Assembly (NCBI GenBank): GCA_964358545.1 | Contig: CAYHQN010000001.1 | Span: 30,962-94,961 of the forward strand | Length of the DNA: 64,000 nt | Source of the DNA: CAINVV01 sp031432175 | GTDB taxonomy: Bacteria; Bacteroidota; Bacteroidia; Bacteroidales; Prolixibacteraceae | Direction: 5' to 3' | Part shown: one piece after another, positions 1-10,000 of the stretch | How the letters are laid out: the number at the start of each line of letters is the position of its first letter | Position numbering within the stretch: the first letter of the stretch is position 1 | Position numbers and translations under genes: made by a program | The notes under the pieces: generated by a model | Seen by the model: only the letters and a program-made list of their open reading frames with translations | The model's database searches: none | What the model was told of the DNA's origin: nothing

Positions 1-794
1 GCACTTCGTTGACCGAGCCGTGGAGCAATAACAGTCTCTTGGCCTTGTCTTCGCTATAGCCCAACTCACTGACGATCATTCTGGTTCCCCTGTGCACCAG
101 TTTCTGGTTAGTAAGTTGCATGTTGACCATTTTATTCCCTTTGACCCGTCCCAATTTGATCATGACGGAGGTGGTGATCATGTTCAGGATCATTTTTTGG
201 GAAGTTCCTGATTTCATTCTTGTACTTCCTGTGACAAATTCGGGTCCCACGATGGCCTCTATGGCAATATCTACATTCTTTGCCAGGATACTTCCGGGGT
301 TGTTCACAATGCAGGCAGTCAGTATTTTATTTTCACGGGCCTTCTTTACAGCGCCTACAACATAGGGCGTGCGGCCTGAAGCTGCAATTCCTACCACCGT
401 ATCCAATTCGTTGATTTCCAGTTTTTCCAACTCCTTCCAACCCATCTCTTCATCGTCTTCGGCAGCTTCAACGGCTTTACGTATGGCCCTGTCTCCACCG
501 GCAATCAATCCAATCACGAGACCATACCCTACACCAAAAGTGGGCGGTATCTCCGATGCATCCAAAATGCCTAATCTGCCGCTTGTTCCAGCTCCCATGT
601 AGAAAAGTCGTCCGCCATTTTTCATTCTGAGAAATACCTGTTCTACCAGTTCTTCAATCTGTGGCATTACAGCACTGATGGCAGGCAAAACCTTTTTATC
701 CTCCTCGTGTATGTTCTGAAGTAACTCTTTTACAGACATTAACTCTAAATCGTGGTACAAAGAATCCTTTTCTGTAATGCTTACGTTGTTCATC
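1..794 (-). CDS. murQ: N-acetylmuramic acid 6-phosphate etherase, partial (C-terminus beyond the left edge)
   Basis: MurQ cleaves the D-lactyl ether of MurNAc-6-phosphate to give GlcNAc-6-phosphate and D-lactate in the cytoplasm, the committed step of muramic acid recycling. Reading from an ATG at 794, about 264 codons are open with no stop before position 1. The translation carries the SIS sugar-phosphate-binding signature YMGAGTSGRLGILDASEIPP near residues 58-77 and IAASGRTPYVVGA further on, both characteristic of the family. The usual length is about 270-300 residues, so only the end is missing. The gene lies 97 bp downstream of a BadF-type kinase on the same strand, which probably supplies the phosphorylated substrate. 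Family assignment is firm; the promoter is probably that of the kinase. Confidence 0.96.
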
Positions 795-891
795 TGTTAA
801 TATTTTGTTTTTTAATTGCCAGATGGAATACCCACATAATCATTTTCGGTTGGTGTGAAAATTTTCTCATGGGTATTTCATATGAAACAGC

Positions 892-1737
892 TTAATTGTT
901 ATTGCCCAGGTGATATTTTATAAGTCCCTCCATTGGTTCCTGCCGGATAGAGATACAATTCATTTGATACATCGAGCAAACTTCCATTACCAATGCACTA
1001 AAATGGAAAGCTATGGATCCAACAAAGCCGATTGGATAAGAACTGTAACCGGCAATTTTGGTGACATTTCGCTCAAAGAACTCAATCAGGCTCGTTCTGA
1101 CAAGATTTTGAGCATATTCCGAGGCAATTTCTTCAGAAAGAAACGGGGCAAAGGAGGCGAGAAAATGATTTGGCTTCTCCGTTTTATATACTCTCTGCAG
1201 GGCTTCTTCCCTTGTTAGCTGGTATTTTTTGGCAAATTTATCTCTCAACGGTTCAGGCATTACCTCTTTAAAATAGTCTCCCAGTAATTTCTTGCCTAAA
1301 ACGGCACCGCTACTCTCGTCGCCAAGGATAAATCCCAGAGGGGAAATTCCGGCTACGACCTTCTCCCCATCATAAAGACATGCATTGGATCCTGTTCCTA
1401 CTATGCAGGCAATTCCCTTTGAAGTCCCAAAAATAGATCGGGCTGCCGCTACTACATCACTGAAAAGCTCAATCCGGGCATCAGCAAACAATTTCTGAAG
1501 CGCAAGCCTGATGATAGAAGCCTTTTCATCATTGATAATGCCTGACCCGTAAAAAAAGATTTTTTCAACCCCTAAGTTTGAAAAAGGATGCAGTTTAAGA
1601 AGTAACTCATCATAAATTGATGTAGTAGTACGAAAAAACGGGTTAATCCCAGATGTATAAATGGCACTAATATCACCTTTTTCTGAAATCAATCTCCAGG
1701 AACATTTGGAGGAACCACTGTCTGCAATAAGTATCAC
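892..1737 (-). CDS. BadF/BadG/BcrA/BcrD-type N-acetyl amino-sugar kinase (GlcNAc/MurNAc kinase candidate)
   Basis: A 281-residue ASKHA-fold kinase. The N-terminal phosphate-binding loop is ILIADSGSSKCSW. The second loop VGTGSNACLYDG sits near residues 114-127 and the adenosine-side motif GDESSGAVLGKKL near 137-150. The start codon is GTG at 1737; no better upstream start exists. Family members phosphorylate N-acetylglucosamine or, in MurK enzymes such as that of Tannerella, N-acetylmuramic acid. Because murQ follows on the same strand, MurNAc 6-kinase activity is the natural inference, but the motifs alone do not separate GlcNAc from MurNAc kinases. The gene diverges from the salvage genes that start at 1924 and 2360. 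Confidence 0.85.
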   Translation of the reverse strand: MILIADSGSSKCSWRLISEKGDISAIYTSGINPFFRTTTSIYDELLLKLHPFSNLGVEKIFFYGSGIINDEKASIIRLALQKLFADARIELFSDVVAAARSIFGTSKGIACIVGTGSNACLYDGEKVVAGISPLGFILGDESSGAVLGKKLLGDYFKEVMPEPLRDKFAKKYQLTREEALQRVYKTEKPNHFLASFAPFLSEEIASEYAQNLVRTSLIEFFERNVTKIAGYSSYPIGFVGSIAFHFSALVMEVCSMYQMNCISIRQEPMEGLIKYHLGNNN

Positions 1738-1923
1738 ACCTTAAAAAATTAATTTTTGTTCATTGATCAATTACCGAATAATTCGTTTCCAATTGTAAAG
1801 ATAAAAAAATTAACAACACAATACAGGTATTATATAACATGTATGACCAATATTGTATTTTTCATTATTTAGGCTATTTTTGACTTATTATTGGCCGGTC
1901 TCTAACTTTTAATATTTTGCGCA
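1738..1923. promoter_or_regulatory. AT-rich divergent intergenic region
   Basis: This gap separates the leftward kinase-murQ genes from the rightward salvage genes and should hold both promoters. For the leftward genes, 1796-1803 reads TATCTTTA on the minus strand, one base off the Bacteroidota -7 consensus TAnnTTTG. For the rightward side the sequence TAATATTTTGC lies just before 1924 and is an imperfect match. No operator-like palindrome stands out. Confidence 0.35.
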
Positions 1924-2346
1924 ATGGTTAAATTCTGTGGTACATGGATTTTAATGATTTGTCTCCTTTTTAATGCCATCGGCAAGGATGTTATCCGGAT
2001 CAATCAAATGGGCTACCTTCCTGATGGTAAAAAAATTGCCGTTTTCATCAGCGATAAGAAGATCGTGCTGCTTAAGGATTCCTGTCATACCGCTGACGGT
2101 ATTGTAGTTGACCATCCATACAAATCGGGCAAATGGATAGATGTCACAGGAGGTTGGCATGATGCGTCAGATTATCTGCAATATGTGCTTACCTCTACCA
2201 ATGAACCGACCATGGATGGCACTGCCAGTCTCAGTTACCTGCTCTCCTCACTGGAAGCTTCCAAGCCGGAGAAAACAGAAATTGGTAGAACAGTGGATAA
2301 ACAGGGAGCCATTGTCAGGATGAATCAGGCAGAAAAGAAAATTTGA
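1924..2346 (+). pseudogene. Decayed glycoside hydrolase family 9 gene with internal deletions
   Basis: The 140-codon frame starts with a signal-peptide-like stretch, then VIRINQMGYLPDGKKIAVF, the typical beginning of the Ig-like CelD_N domain of GH9 enzymes. Instead of the rest of that domain it jumps within about 30 residues to KWIDVTGGWHDASDYLQYV, the start of a GH9 catalytic domain. It then jumps again to DGTASLSYLLSSLEA, which resembles a late part of the enzyme. GH9 proteins of this layout are usually well over 500 residues, so most of the fold and the catalytic acid region are missing. The remaining pieces stay in one frame, suggesting successive in-frame deletions. It cannot be an active hydrolase; whether it is expressed is unknown. 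Confidence 0.6.
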
Positions 2347-2359
2347 CTAATTTTAGCAT

Positions 2360-3802
2360 ATGACCAGCATCTTGAGAAATATTGTATTTGTGATCTTCGT
2401 GCTTGCACTTGTAACGGGATGCTCGGTTCAACATGAACCCAAAAACATCGCTGAAGCTGGAAAATTATTAACAAATGGTCAGTTGACACAGGCAACTGCG
2501 ATGGCAAATGACCTTTTAAAATCGCACCAACTTTCGGGAAAGGAGAAAAGGGAACTTGATTCAATTCTTGAGATGTGTGTTCGGATCCGAAGGGATTTTA
2601 AGCTGTCTGAACAAGATGTTCTTCAAAAACTGTCAAAGTATAATCCGCAGATAGACAGCACAGAACTAAAACGATTGGAAAAAGAAGGTAAAATGGATCT
2701 GCTCACCATTAATGGAAAAAGAACTTATTTCTCTTCCAGCGTAAGAAATCTGTTTCTCCTCGATACCGCCTATGCACGGTTACGAGCACAAAAAGAAGGA
2801 TCATCTATAGATTCATTCACCATTTTCAAATTGAAACATACAGCATCTGTCCTGGCCAATTCGAATCATTCAGGTGAACCGGTTAATCCGGTAAAGATGA
2901 AACTTTCCTACACCATTTGTGTTAATGCTGACGCTGTTCCTGCCGGTGAAACCCTCCGATGCTGGATGCCCTATCCCAGAGAGAATCATCAGAGACAACA
3001 GGCTGTTCATCTGATTCAGACAGACCCTGCGACAAATCAAATCTCCCCTGTTACGGATTTGCAGCGCACCGTGTACCTCGAAAAAATTGCGGTTGCCAAT
3101 CAACCTACTATTTTCCATACAGAAATTGAAATTATCGCTGCAGCCCAGTCCTTTCAATTATCCCCTGAAATGATTGTTCCTTACCAAAAAGAGAGCCCAT
3201 TATATAAAGAATTTACGGCCGAAAAAGCTCCCCAAATCATTTTCAATGCCAAAATCAAATCACTAGCTAAAAATATCTTACAGGGTGAAACTAATCCATT
3301 ACTTCAGGTAAAAAAAATATACACCTGGATCAACGACTCTGTCACCTGGGCCAGTGCCCTGGAGTACTCCATCATGCCGGACATCCCCGGGTTCGTGATG
3401 GAAAAGCGTCACGGAGATTGCGGTATGCAAACCTTGCTCTTTATGACGCTGGCAAGATCGGTGGGCATCCCGGTCAAATGGCAGAGTGGATGGATGCTTC
3501 ATCCCGGGGAAGTGAACCTGCACGATTGGTGCGAGGTTTATTATGAAGAAGTTGGCTGGGTGCCTCTTGACCAGTCATTTGGACTCCAAAACAGTGAGGA
3601 TGAAAGGGAACGATATTTTTACATGACGGGTATTGACTCCTACCGGATGATTGTCAACGATGATTTTAGCAAACCACTGACACCAATTAAAAAATATTTC
3701 CGCAGTGAGCCATACGATTTCCAAAGGGGTGAAATTGAGTGGAAGGGAGGGAATCTCTATTTTGACAAATGGTCGTGGCACATGGAGGTGACGTATGAAT
3801 GA
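2360..3802 (+). CDS. Transglutaminase-like lipoprotein (cysteine peptidase fold)
   Basis: A 480-residue protein with a lipoprotein signal ending in the lipobox LVTGC, so it is probably anchored in an envelope membrane. Residues about 25-150 are charged and probably helical. The C-terminal half is a transglutaminase core domain with the Cys-His-Asp triad visible: C354 in HGDCGMQ, H388 in LHDWCEVYY and D404 in PLDQSFG. Bacterial members often act as peptidases or amidases rather than crosslinking enzymes. Its position between murQ/kinase and other murein genes suggests a role in trimming peptidoglycan peptides, but the substrate is inference. It starts 13 bp after the decayed GH9 frame. Confidence 0.8.
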   Translation: MTSILRNIVFVIFVLALVTGCSVQHEPKNIAEAGKLLTNGQLTQATAMANDLLKSHQLSGKEKRELDSILEMCVRIRRDFKLSEQDVLQKLSKYNPQIDSTELKRLEKEGKMDLLTINGKRTYFSSSVRNLFLLDTAYARLRAQKEGSSIDSFTIFKLKHTASVLANSNHSGEPVNPVKMKLSYTICVNADAVPAGETLRCWMPYPRENHQRQQAVHLIQTDPATNQISPVTDLQRTVYLEKIAVANQPTIFHTEIEIIAAAQSFQLSPEMIVPYQKESPLYKEFTAEKAPQIIFNAKIKSLAKNILQGETNPLLQVKKIYTWINDSVTWASALEYSIMPDIPGFVMEKRHGDCGMQTLLFMTLARSVGIPVKWQSGWMLHPGEVNLHDWCEVYYEEVGWVPLDQSFGLQNSEDERERYFYMTGIDSYRMIVNDDFSKPLTPIKKYFRSEPYDFQRGEIEWKGGNLYFDKWSWHMEVTYE

Positions 3803-3929
3803 CGGAAGGGGGAAAGACGGAAAGACGGAAAGATTGGGGAGACTAGGATGACTAGGACGACTAGGAGGACTGGGGATAGAGAGAATATGAAAATTGGGAA
3901 ATGTGAAAATGCGAAAATGAGCGCATGCC
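3803..3929. repeat. Low-complexity modules after the transglutaminase gene
   Basis: Runs of GACGGAAAGACGGAAAG are followed by imperfect GACTAGGA units, GAAAATG units and ATGTGAAAATG units. Similar GACTGGGAGACTAGG modules recur after the genes ending at 11641 and 20606, and GTGAAAATG modules at 4079-4108 and 16185-16224. No coding potential is apparent. Confidence 0.6.
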
Positions 3930-4063
3930 TAGTGCAGTCCCGTTAGGGACGACCAGTTTTGTAACCCGGGGTGGAGCGAAGCGGAGCCCCGGGGAAATGA
4001 CGGTAGGAAGTCCAGTGTCCGCGAACGATTGTTCAAAAATGGTACATGATTGTAACGGACGGA
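3930..4063. repeat. REP-like interspersed element, copy A
   Basis: Two hairpins in tandem. The first has arms around ACCCGGGG and GCCCCGGGG, separated by a GGAGCGAAGCGG-type loop (about 3976-4004). The second has GTCCG at 4017-4021 facing CGGAC in CGGACGG at 4056-4062. Related copies lie at 4156-4284, 11700-11830 and 20776-20870. Confidence 0.7.
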
Positions 4064-4155
4064 AGGACAGAGAGACTTGGAATGTGAAAATGTGAAAATT
4101 GGCAATTGCACAATCTAAATTTTTCTGACCAGCATGTCGAACCTATGCAAATACT

Positions 4156-4284
4156 ACCGGAGGGGTTAAATGTGAATAGCCCGGGGTAAAGCGACGAAGG
4201 AGCGGCACCCCGGGTTGGGAATGCTGAATGATGAGCCGTCCGCGGTAGCAAATTGAAAAATGTATTTGGATCGTATCGGACGGA
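4156..4284. repeat. REP-like interspersed element, copy B
   Basis: It starts with GGAGGGGTTAAATGTGAATAG. A CCCGGGGT...ACCCCGGG hairpin with a GCGACGAAGGAGCG loop follows, then CCGTCCG at 4236-4242 pairing perfectly with CGGACGG at 4277-4283. It lies just upstream of the GH10-like gene, in the same inter-gene position as copies C and D. Confidence 0.75.
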
Positions 4285-4378
4285 AGGAACGGATGTTGTG
4301 AATGTGAAAAATGAAAAATATTAATAAATGAAAAGTATTAAATATCAAACAACAAAAACACTTTATCTCGTGAAAAAG

Positions 4379-5881
4379 ATGAAATATTATCTTGTACTCA
4401 TACTTCTGGTTAGCATCTCGGTTTCGTTAAGGGCAAAGGAGTATCCCAAGCGGGAAATGAGGGCTGTTTGGATAGCCACTGTTGAGAATATTGACTGGCC
4501 ATCGACAACTCAGCTTTCCACAGAGCAGCAAAAGGCGGAAATGATTGCCATACTCGATGCTGCCAAAGATTACAACATGAATGCGGTTGTTTTTCAGATC
4601 AGGCCTGATGCAGATGCACTCTACGCTTCCGAACTTGAACCTTGGTCGGAATGGCTGAGCGGGAAACAGGGTGTGGCACCAAATCCATATTATGATCCGC
4701 TTCAGTTCACCATTGATGAGTGCCGCAAACGGGGATTGGATATTCATGTCTGGCTCAATCCCTACCGCGCCATCCAGAACATCGACAAAACGATCCCAGC
4801 CCCAAACCATGTGGACAATACCCATCCCGAGTGGATGCTTACCTACGGGAAGAAAAAATATTTCGATCCGGGAATACCTGCTGTCCGAAACCATGTGGCA
4901 AGTGTTGTCAGCGATCTTGTCAAACGGTACGACATTGATGCAATTCATTTTGATGACTATTTTTATCCTTACAAAATCACCGGCGTTGAATTCCCGGATG
5001 AGAATTCTTTCAAAAAATTTGGCGGAGGTTTTGATCTCCAACAAAAGGAAGATTGGCGCCGCAACAACGTGGACCTGATTATCCGGCAACTTCACGATAG
5101 TATCAAATCCATCAAACCATGGGTGGAATTCGGCATTTCGCCTTTTGGTGTCTGGCGAAACAAGAAAAATGATCCGAACGGGTCTGAAACCCGGGCAGGG
5201 GTTTCCAATTACGACGACCTGTATGCCGATATTCTCAAATGGCAACAGGAAAAGTGGATCGATTATGTGACACCGCAATTGTACTGGTACATCGGGAAAG
5301 AGGTGGCAGATTACGCTATTCTGGCGAAATGGTGGGCCGAACACAGTTATGGGTGCAACATTTATATCGGGCAGGCGCTCTACCTTATTGATCCCGCTTC
5401 CAGAGATCAATCGTGGAGGAGTTCTGACGAAATAACCAAACAACTCTCCCTGAACCGCTCCATCCCCGGGGTCAATGGAAGTATGTATTTTAGTGCCAAG
5501 TTCCTGAACAAGAACCCCCTTTCGGTGAAGGAAAATCTTTTGAAAGAACATTACCGCTTTCCATCTCTTACACCAACCAATCCAATGGTTGTTCCGGTAA
5601 TTCCAGGTAAGCCGATTAATGCTGTTGTTCAGAAGGAAGGAAAAAACATCGTACTGTCCTGGCAAAAACAGGAAAACAATACCCTCTTTGTTATTTATCG
5701 ATTCAAGTTCCTGCAACGGAAAAAAACTGAGAATCCTGACAAAATCATTTTTACCACCTCCTACGAAAAAATTCTCCTAACCGCAGCGAAAAGGTATAAA
5801 CCTGCCAGATACAGATATGTAGTAACAGCCTTAAGCCCCACTCATACAGAAAGTGACCCGGTAAAATTTAAAAAGAATTGA
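4379..5881 (+). CDS. GH10-like (DUF187/GHL10) glycoside hydrolase with C-terminal FN3-type domain
   Basis: The preferred start is the ATG at 4379, which gives a clean signal peptide (MKYYLVLILLVSISVSLRA); an in-frame ATG at 4328 would add 17 residues ahead of it. Residues about 25-390 match the GHL10 TIM-barrel family: REMRAVWIATVENIDWPS at the first strand, VVFQIRPDADALY, DIHVWLNPYR, AIHFDDYFYP and FGISPFGVWRN. The last 90 residues form a fibronectin-III-like module. Relatives are secreted or periplasmic and are thought to act on glycans; the context here points to peptidoglycan strands. The gene ends 4 bp before the NagX-like gene, so the two are probably cotranscribed. The substrate is inferred only from the neighbours. 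Confidence 0.85.
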   Translation: MKYYLVLILLVSISVSLRAKEYPKREMRAVWIATVENIDWPSTTQLSTEQQKAEMIAILDAAKDYNMNAVVFQIRPDADALYASELEPWSEWLSGKQGVAPNPYYDPLQFTIDECRKRGLDIHVWLNPYRAIQNIDKTIPAPNHVDNTHPEWMLTYGKKKYFDPGIPAVRNHVASVVSDLVKRYDIDAIHFDDYFYPYKITGVEFPDENSFKKFGGGFDLQQKEDWRRNNVDLIIRQLHDSIKSIKPWVEFGISPFGVWRNKKNDPNGSETRAGVSNYDDLYADILKWQQEKWIDYVTPQLYWYIGKEVADYAILAKWWAEHSYGCNIYIGQALYLIDPASRDQSWRSSDEITKQLSLNRSIPGVNGSMYFSAKFLNKNPLSVKENLLKEHYRFPSLTPTNPMVVPVIPGKPINAVVQKEGKNIVLSWQKQENNTLFVIYRFKFLQRKKTENPDKIIFTTSYEKILLTAAKRYKPARYRYVVTALSPTHTESDPVKFKKN

Positions 5882-5885
5882 CAAA

Positions 5886-7007
5886 ATGACCGAGTTAACC
5901 AAGAGTAATCAAAGATACCTTGCCCTGGATGTGCTTCGCGGGATGACAGTCGCCTTAATGATACTTGTCAACAATCCGGGAAGCTGGTCACACATTTATG
6001 CCCCACTGGAACACGCCCCCTGGCAGGGATGCGCCCCAACAGATCTGGTTTTCCCATTTTTCCTTTTTGTTGTTGGAGCTTCCATGTTCTTCTCTTTTTC
6101 AAAATATGGAAATCAACTCAACAAGGAATCTCTGTTAAAAATAGGCAAACGCACCCTGTTGATATTTGCCATTGGACTCTTTCTTAACTCGTTTCCACAA
6201 TGGGATTTCGACTTTTCGAAGCTCAGGATCATGGGGGTATTGCAAAGGATTGCCCTGGCCTATGGCTTTGCAGCATTGATCGTATTGTCCGTAAATAAGA
6301 AATATCTGCCCTACATCGTAGGTGCTATTCTGCTTGTCTATTGGGGTTTGGTAGTCATGGCGGGAGGAGCAGATCCATATTCACTAGCCGACAATCCGGC
6401 AAGCGGCTTCGATACTGCACTTTTTGGCGTATCCCATCTTTATAAGGGATTCGGAATTCCTTTCGATCCTGAAGGGGTGTTTAGCACATTGCCAGCCATT
6501 GTCACTGTGGTGATCGGTTATCTGGCAGGTTCTGTCATCAAAGAGGTACCCAAGGTGAAAGTCCCGTCTGTGCTTACCATCTCCGGAATAATTGCTATTC
6601 TATGTGGTTGGATTTGGGGTTTTTGGTTTCCTATTTCAAAGCCAATCTGGTCAAGCTCTTATGTGATCTATACTGCAGGATGGGCATCTATGACACTAGG
6701 TGTGTTAATATGGCTGATTGATGTGAAAGGTTATACCGGCTGGACCTCGTTCTTTGTTGTCTTTGGCGTCAATCCTCTCTTCATTTTTGCTTTCTCCGGA
6801 TTGTGGGCAAGAATTCTGGGACGAATGATTCATGTGACCATGCCTGACGGCAAGGTTGTGAATGGCTCCACATGGCTGTACAATGAACTTTTTCTACCAT
6901 TGGCCGGTGAGCTGAACGGATCTTTGCTGTATGCTATAGCTCATGTGGTTCTTTTTTGGATGCTGGGGTACATTCTTTGGAAGAAGAGTATTTTCATTAA
7001 GGTGTGA
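5886..7007 (+). CDS. COG4299/DUF5009 membrane protein (NagX-like, acyltransferase-related)
   Basis: A 373-residue polytopic inner-membrane protein with about ten hydrophobic segments. It opens with the family signature RYLALDVLRGMTVALMILVNNPGSW and continues with the APTDLVFPFFLFVVG motif. Relatives include heparan-alpha-glucosaminide N-acetyltransferase and the bacterial proteins called NagX, which co-occur with GlcNAc use genes. The likely role is acetylation or membrane passage of amino-sugars released from peptidoglycan; neither activity is shown by sequence alone. It follows the GH10-like gene by 4 bp. The 67-bp gap after it contains GGATTTGTGGATT-type short repeats. Confidence 0.85.
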   Translation: MTELTKSNQRYLALDVLRGMTVALMILVNNPGSWSHIYAPLEHAPWQGCAPTDLVFPFFLFVVGASMFFSFSKYGNQLNKESLLKIGKRTLLIFAIGLFLNSFPQWDFDFSKLRIMGVLQRIALAYGFAALIVLSVNKKYLPYIVGAILLVYWGLVVMAGGADPYSLADNPASGFDTALFGVSHLYKGFGIPFDPEGVFSTLPAIVTVVIGYLAGSVIKEVPKVKVPSVLTISGIIAILCGWIWGFWFPISKPIWSSSYVIYTAGWASMTLGVLIWLIDVKGYTGWTSFFVVFGVNPLFIFAFSGLWARILGRMIHVTMPDGKVVNGSTWLYNELFLPLAGELNGSLLYAIAHVVLFWMLGYILWKKSIFIKV

Positions 7008-7074
7008 TCTGGGATTTGGATTTGTGGATTAGTGGATTTGTGGATTTCAGGATTAAAAATAAATAATAACTGCA

Positions 7075-10000
7075 ATGGGTTTAAAATATAGCTTTTGGGT
7101 GCTGCTTTTTCTTTTGACGGTTGAAGTTTCGGGGGCAGATAGGGCCAAAAAACTTTACAACAAAGCCAAAGTAGCATCTGTTCAGTTTGCAAAAAACGCT
7201 TCAGCCGGAAAGGTCTATAAATTCAAGGTGGATACCTTGAAGATGGATCCCAAGGGAGAGAGAATTGACCTCCAAATGACAGCCACTTTTGCGGAGATTC
7301 CCTTCCGGCCGATAGATATTCAAATGTACTATGCTGATTACAAGCATCTTCTCGGCAGGAAATTCAGAAAAAGCAACCTCTCCATCTCTTCCATGGGCAA
7401 AGAGATCAGCCAACTGGTGCCCAATTTTTACAGGACGAATTCGTCCGGAGTTGATCAATCACGACTTTCAGTTCCGGCAAAGAGACCTACTCAAATTGTC
7501 ATCAACCAGACCAAAAATGCGCGATTCACCAAGGGACTCGATAGTCGCAACATTGCACTGTGGCAAAGTCATGGCTGGTACTATGAAAACACGCTGGATC
7601 GGTGGGAGTGGCAACGGGCCAGGGACTTTCTGACTGTCGAGGATATCTGGACCCTGAGCTTTGTCGTTCCCTATCTCACTCCCATGCTCGAAAATGCGGG
7701 CGCTACGGTTTGGCTTCCCCGGGAAAGGGATTTTGGATCAAAAGAGGTGATTGTGGATGCCGATAAGTCTTCTGCAGGATCTGAATATATGGAGTCGAGC
7801 CCTGACTGGCAAACTACTGATAAACCCGGCTATGGGGTGAAGTATCCATTTTTGTTTGATGGGGAGAACCCGTTTCAGTTTGGGCATGCCAAAACCATTG
7901 ACTCAAAAAGTAAGGCGGATGCAGTGGTCAGGTATTTGCCAGATATTCCGGAAACCGCAAATTATGCCGTCTATGTCTCCTATTCTATTGATGATAACAA
8001 TGTTACAGATGCCCATTATTCGGTGCACCATGCCGGTGGCACTACAAATTTCACCGTCAACCAATCCATTGGTGGCGGCACCTGGATCTATCTCGGCAGT
8101 TTCAAATTTGAGAAGGGGAAACATCCTGAAAAAGGAATGGTAGAACTCAGCAACGTCTCCTCAGAGCCAGCTAAGCAGGTATCAGCCGATGCCGTCCGTT
8201 TTGGCGGAGGAATGGGCAACATTGTCAGGGGCAAGGAGGAGCAGTTGAAACAATTGTATGATATCAGGGAAAAAGATGGATTTGCCATGGATTCAGCTAT
8301 CTGGATGCCTTTTGCCAGTCAGCGGCCAAGGTACCAGGAGGCGGCAAGGTACTATCTTCAATATGCCGGATTCCCGGATTCCCTGGTCTACAGTCTGAAC
8401 CGTACGAAAGTGGATTATTCCAACCGTGGCTCCGATGCAGCTTTGTATGCCAGCCGCGAAAGTGGCAAGGAGGATTACAAGGACGACTATATGTGCCGCG
8501 GAGAATGGGTGAATTACCTGATGGGAGCCCCAAATGGCCCGACGAAATCGCCAAACAGCAAAGGATTGTGTATTCCCATGGATATGTCGATGGGATTTCA
8601 TACAGATGCCGGGACAACGAAGGATAGTTCAATCATTGGCACACTACTGATTTACGACACCACCTTCGACAAGGACCAGTTTCCCAATGGTCAGTCCAAA
8701 TGGGCCAGCAGGGACCTTGCAGATCTTGTTCAAACGCAGGTAGTGAATGATTTACGGATATTGCACAAACCCGACTGGACCCGCCGCGGCATGTGGAACA
8801 AGAGATATTTTGAGGCTGCCCGGCCAAAAGTTCCAGCCATTTTATCGGAGCTACTCTCCCACCAGAATTTTGCAGACATGTACCTGGCACAGGATCCGCG
8901 GTTCAAATTTGATGTCTGCCGGGCCTACTACAAGGGTATTCTAAAATTTCTCTCTTATGAGAATGGTTTGCCCTTTGTCGTACAGCCACTTCCGGTCGAC
9001 CATTTCGGAATGAAATTGGAAGGAAATGCGTTGAAGCTTTCGTGGGCTCCTGTAAATGATCCCCTTGAACAAACTGCCGTGCCTACGAGCTACCGGGTTT
9101 ACAAAAGAGTGGAAGATGGCGGATTTGACGAAGGATTCGTAGTAAAAGAACCTAATGTCATACTTACCGATCTCAAACCGGGTACAATATATAGCTTCAA
9201 AGTTGCCGCTCTCAACGATGGAGGGGAGAGCTTTCCCTCGGAGATCCTTGCATGTGCATTGCCAGTCAACAACACAAAGCCGGTACTGGTAGTCAACGGT
9301 TTTGACCGGATATGTGCGCCCGATGCCTTTGACAATGGCAAAGAAGCAGGCTTCAGAATGTCGGAAGATGAAGGAGTTGCCTGGCACGAAAACATGACCT
9401 ACATTGGAGAACAATATGATTTTGACAGGCAATCGCAATGGCTGGATGACGATGCCTCCGGATTTGGTTCCAGTTTCGCGGATCAGGAGACCAGGATCGT
9501 ACCAGGAAACAGCTTCGATTATCCCTATGTTCATGGAAAATCGATTCGGAACAACGGATTTGGCTTTATCTCCACCAGCGACGAATGTTTCGAAAAGGGA
9601 GACTATCCTGCATCCTCTTTCTCACTGTTCGACCTGATCTTTGGTGAGGAAAAGACGACAAAAAGGTTCATTGGCATTCCTGGTAAGGACTTTACGATTT
9701 TTACTACCGCCATGAGAGAAGCCATTTCCAAAATAGCTGAGCGTGAAGGGACAAAAATATTGGTATCAGGAGCATATCTTGGTTCAGATCTTGGTCTGTG
9801 CGGGGACACGCTTGCCAGAAAATTTGCCTCTGATGTGCTTCATTATAAGCACAGAACAGCCCATGGCAGTAAATCCGGACTGATTTATACTGTTAATAGT
9901 CTGAAGAAAAGTCTCTCGGAACAATATCACTATGTAAATAACTGGAATCCTTCTATTTACAAAGTTGAAGCGCCCGATGCGATTGAACCGGCAGGGAAAA

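Noticed and set aside
120..602. Two plus-strand frames at the left edge
   Set aside because: They are complements of murQ, which reads without stops on the minus strand with family signatures.
4427..5716. 429-codon open frame on the minus strand
   Set aside because: It lies fully opposite the GH10-like gene, whose motifs are clear; the leftward translation has no recognisable family and is a codon-bias shadow.
8941..9534. 197-codon open frame on the minus strand
   Set aside because: Opposite the amidase FN3 region; no motifs or separate signals.
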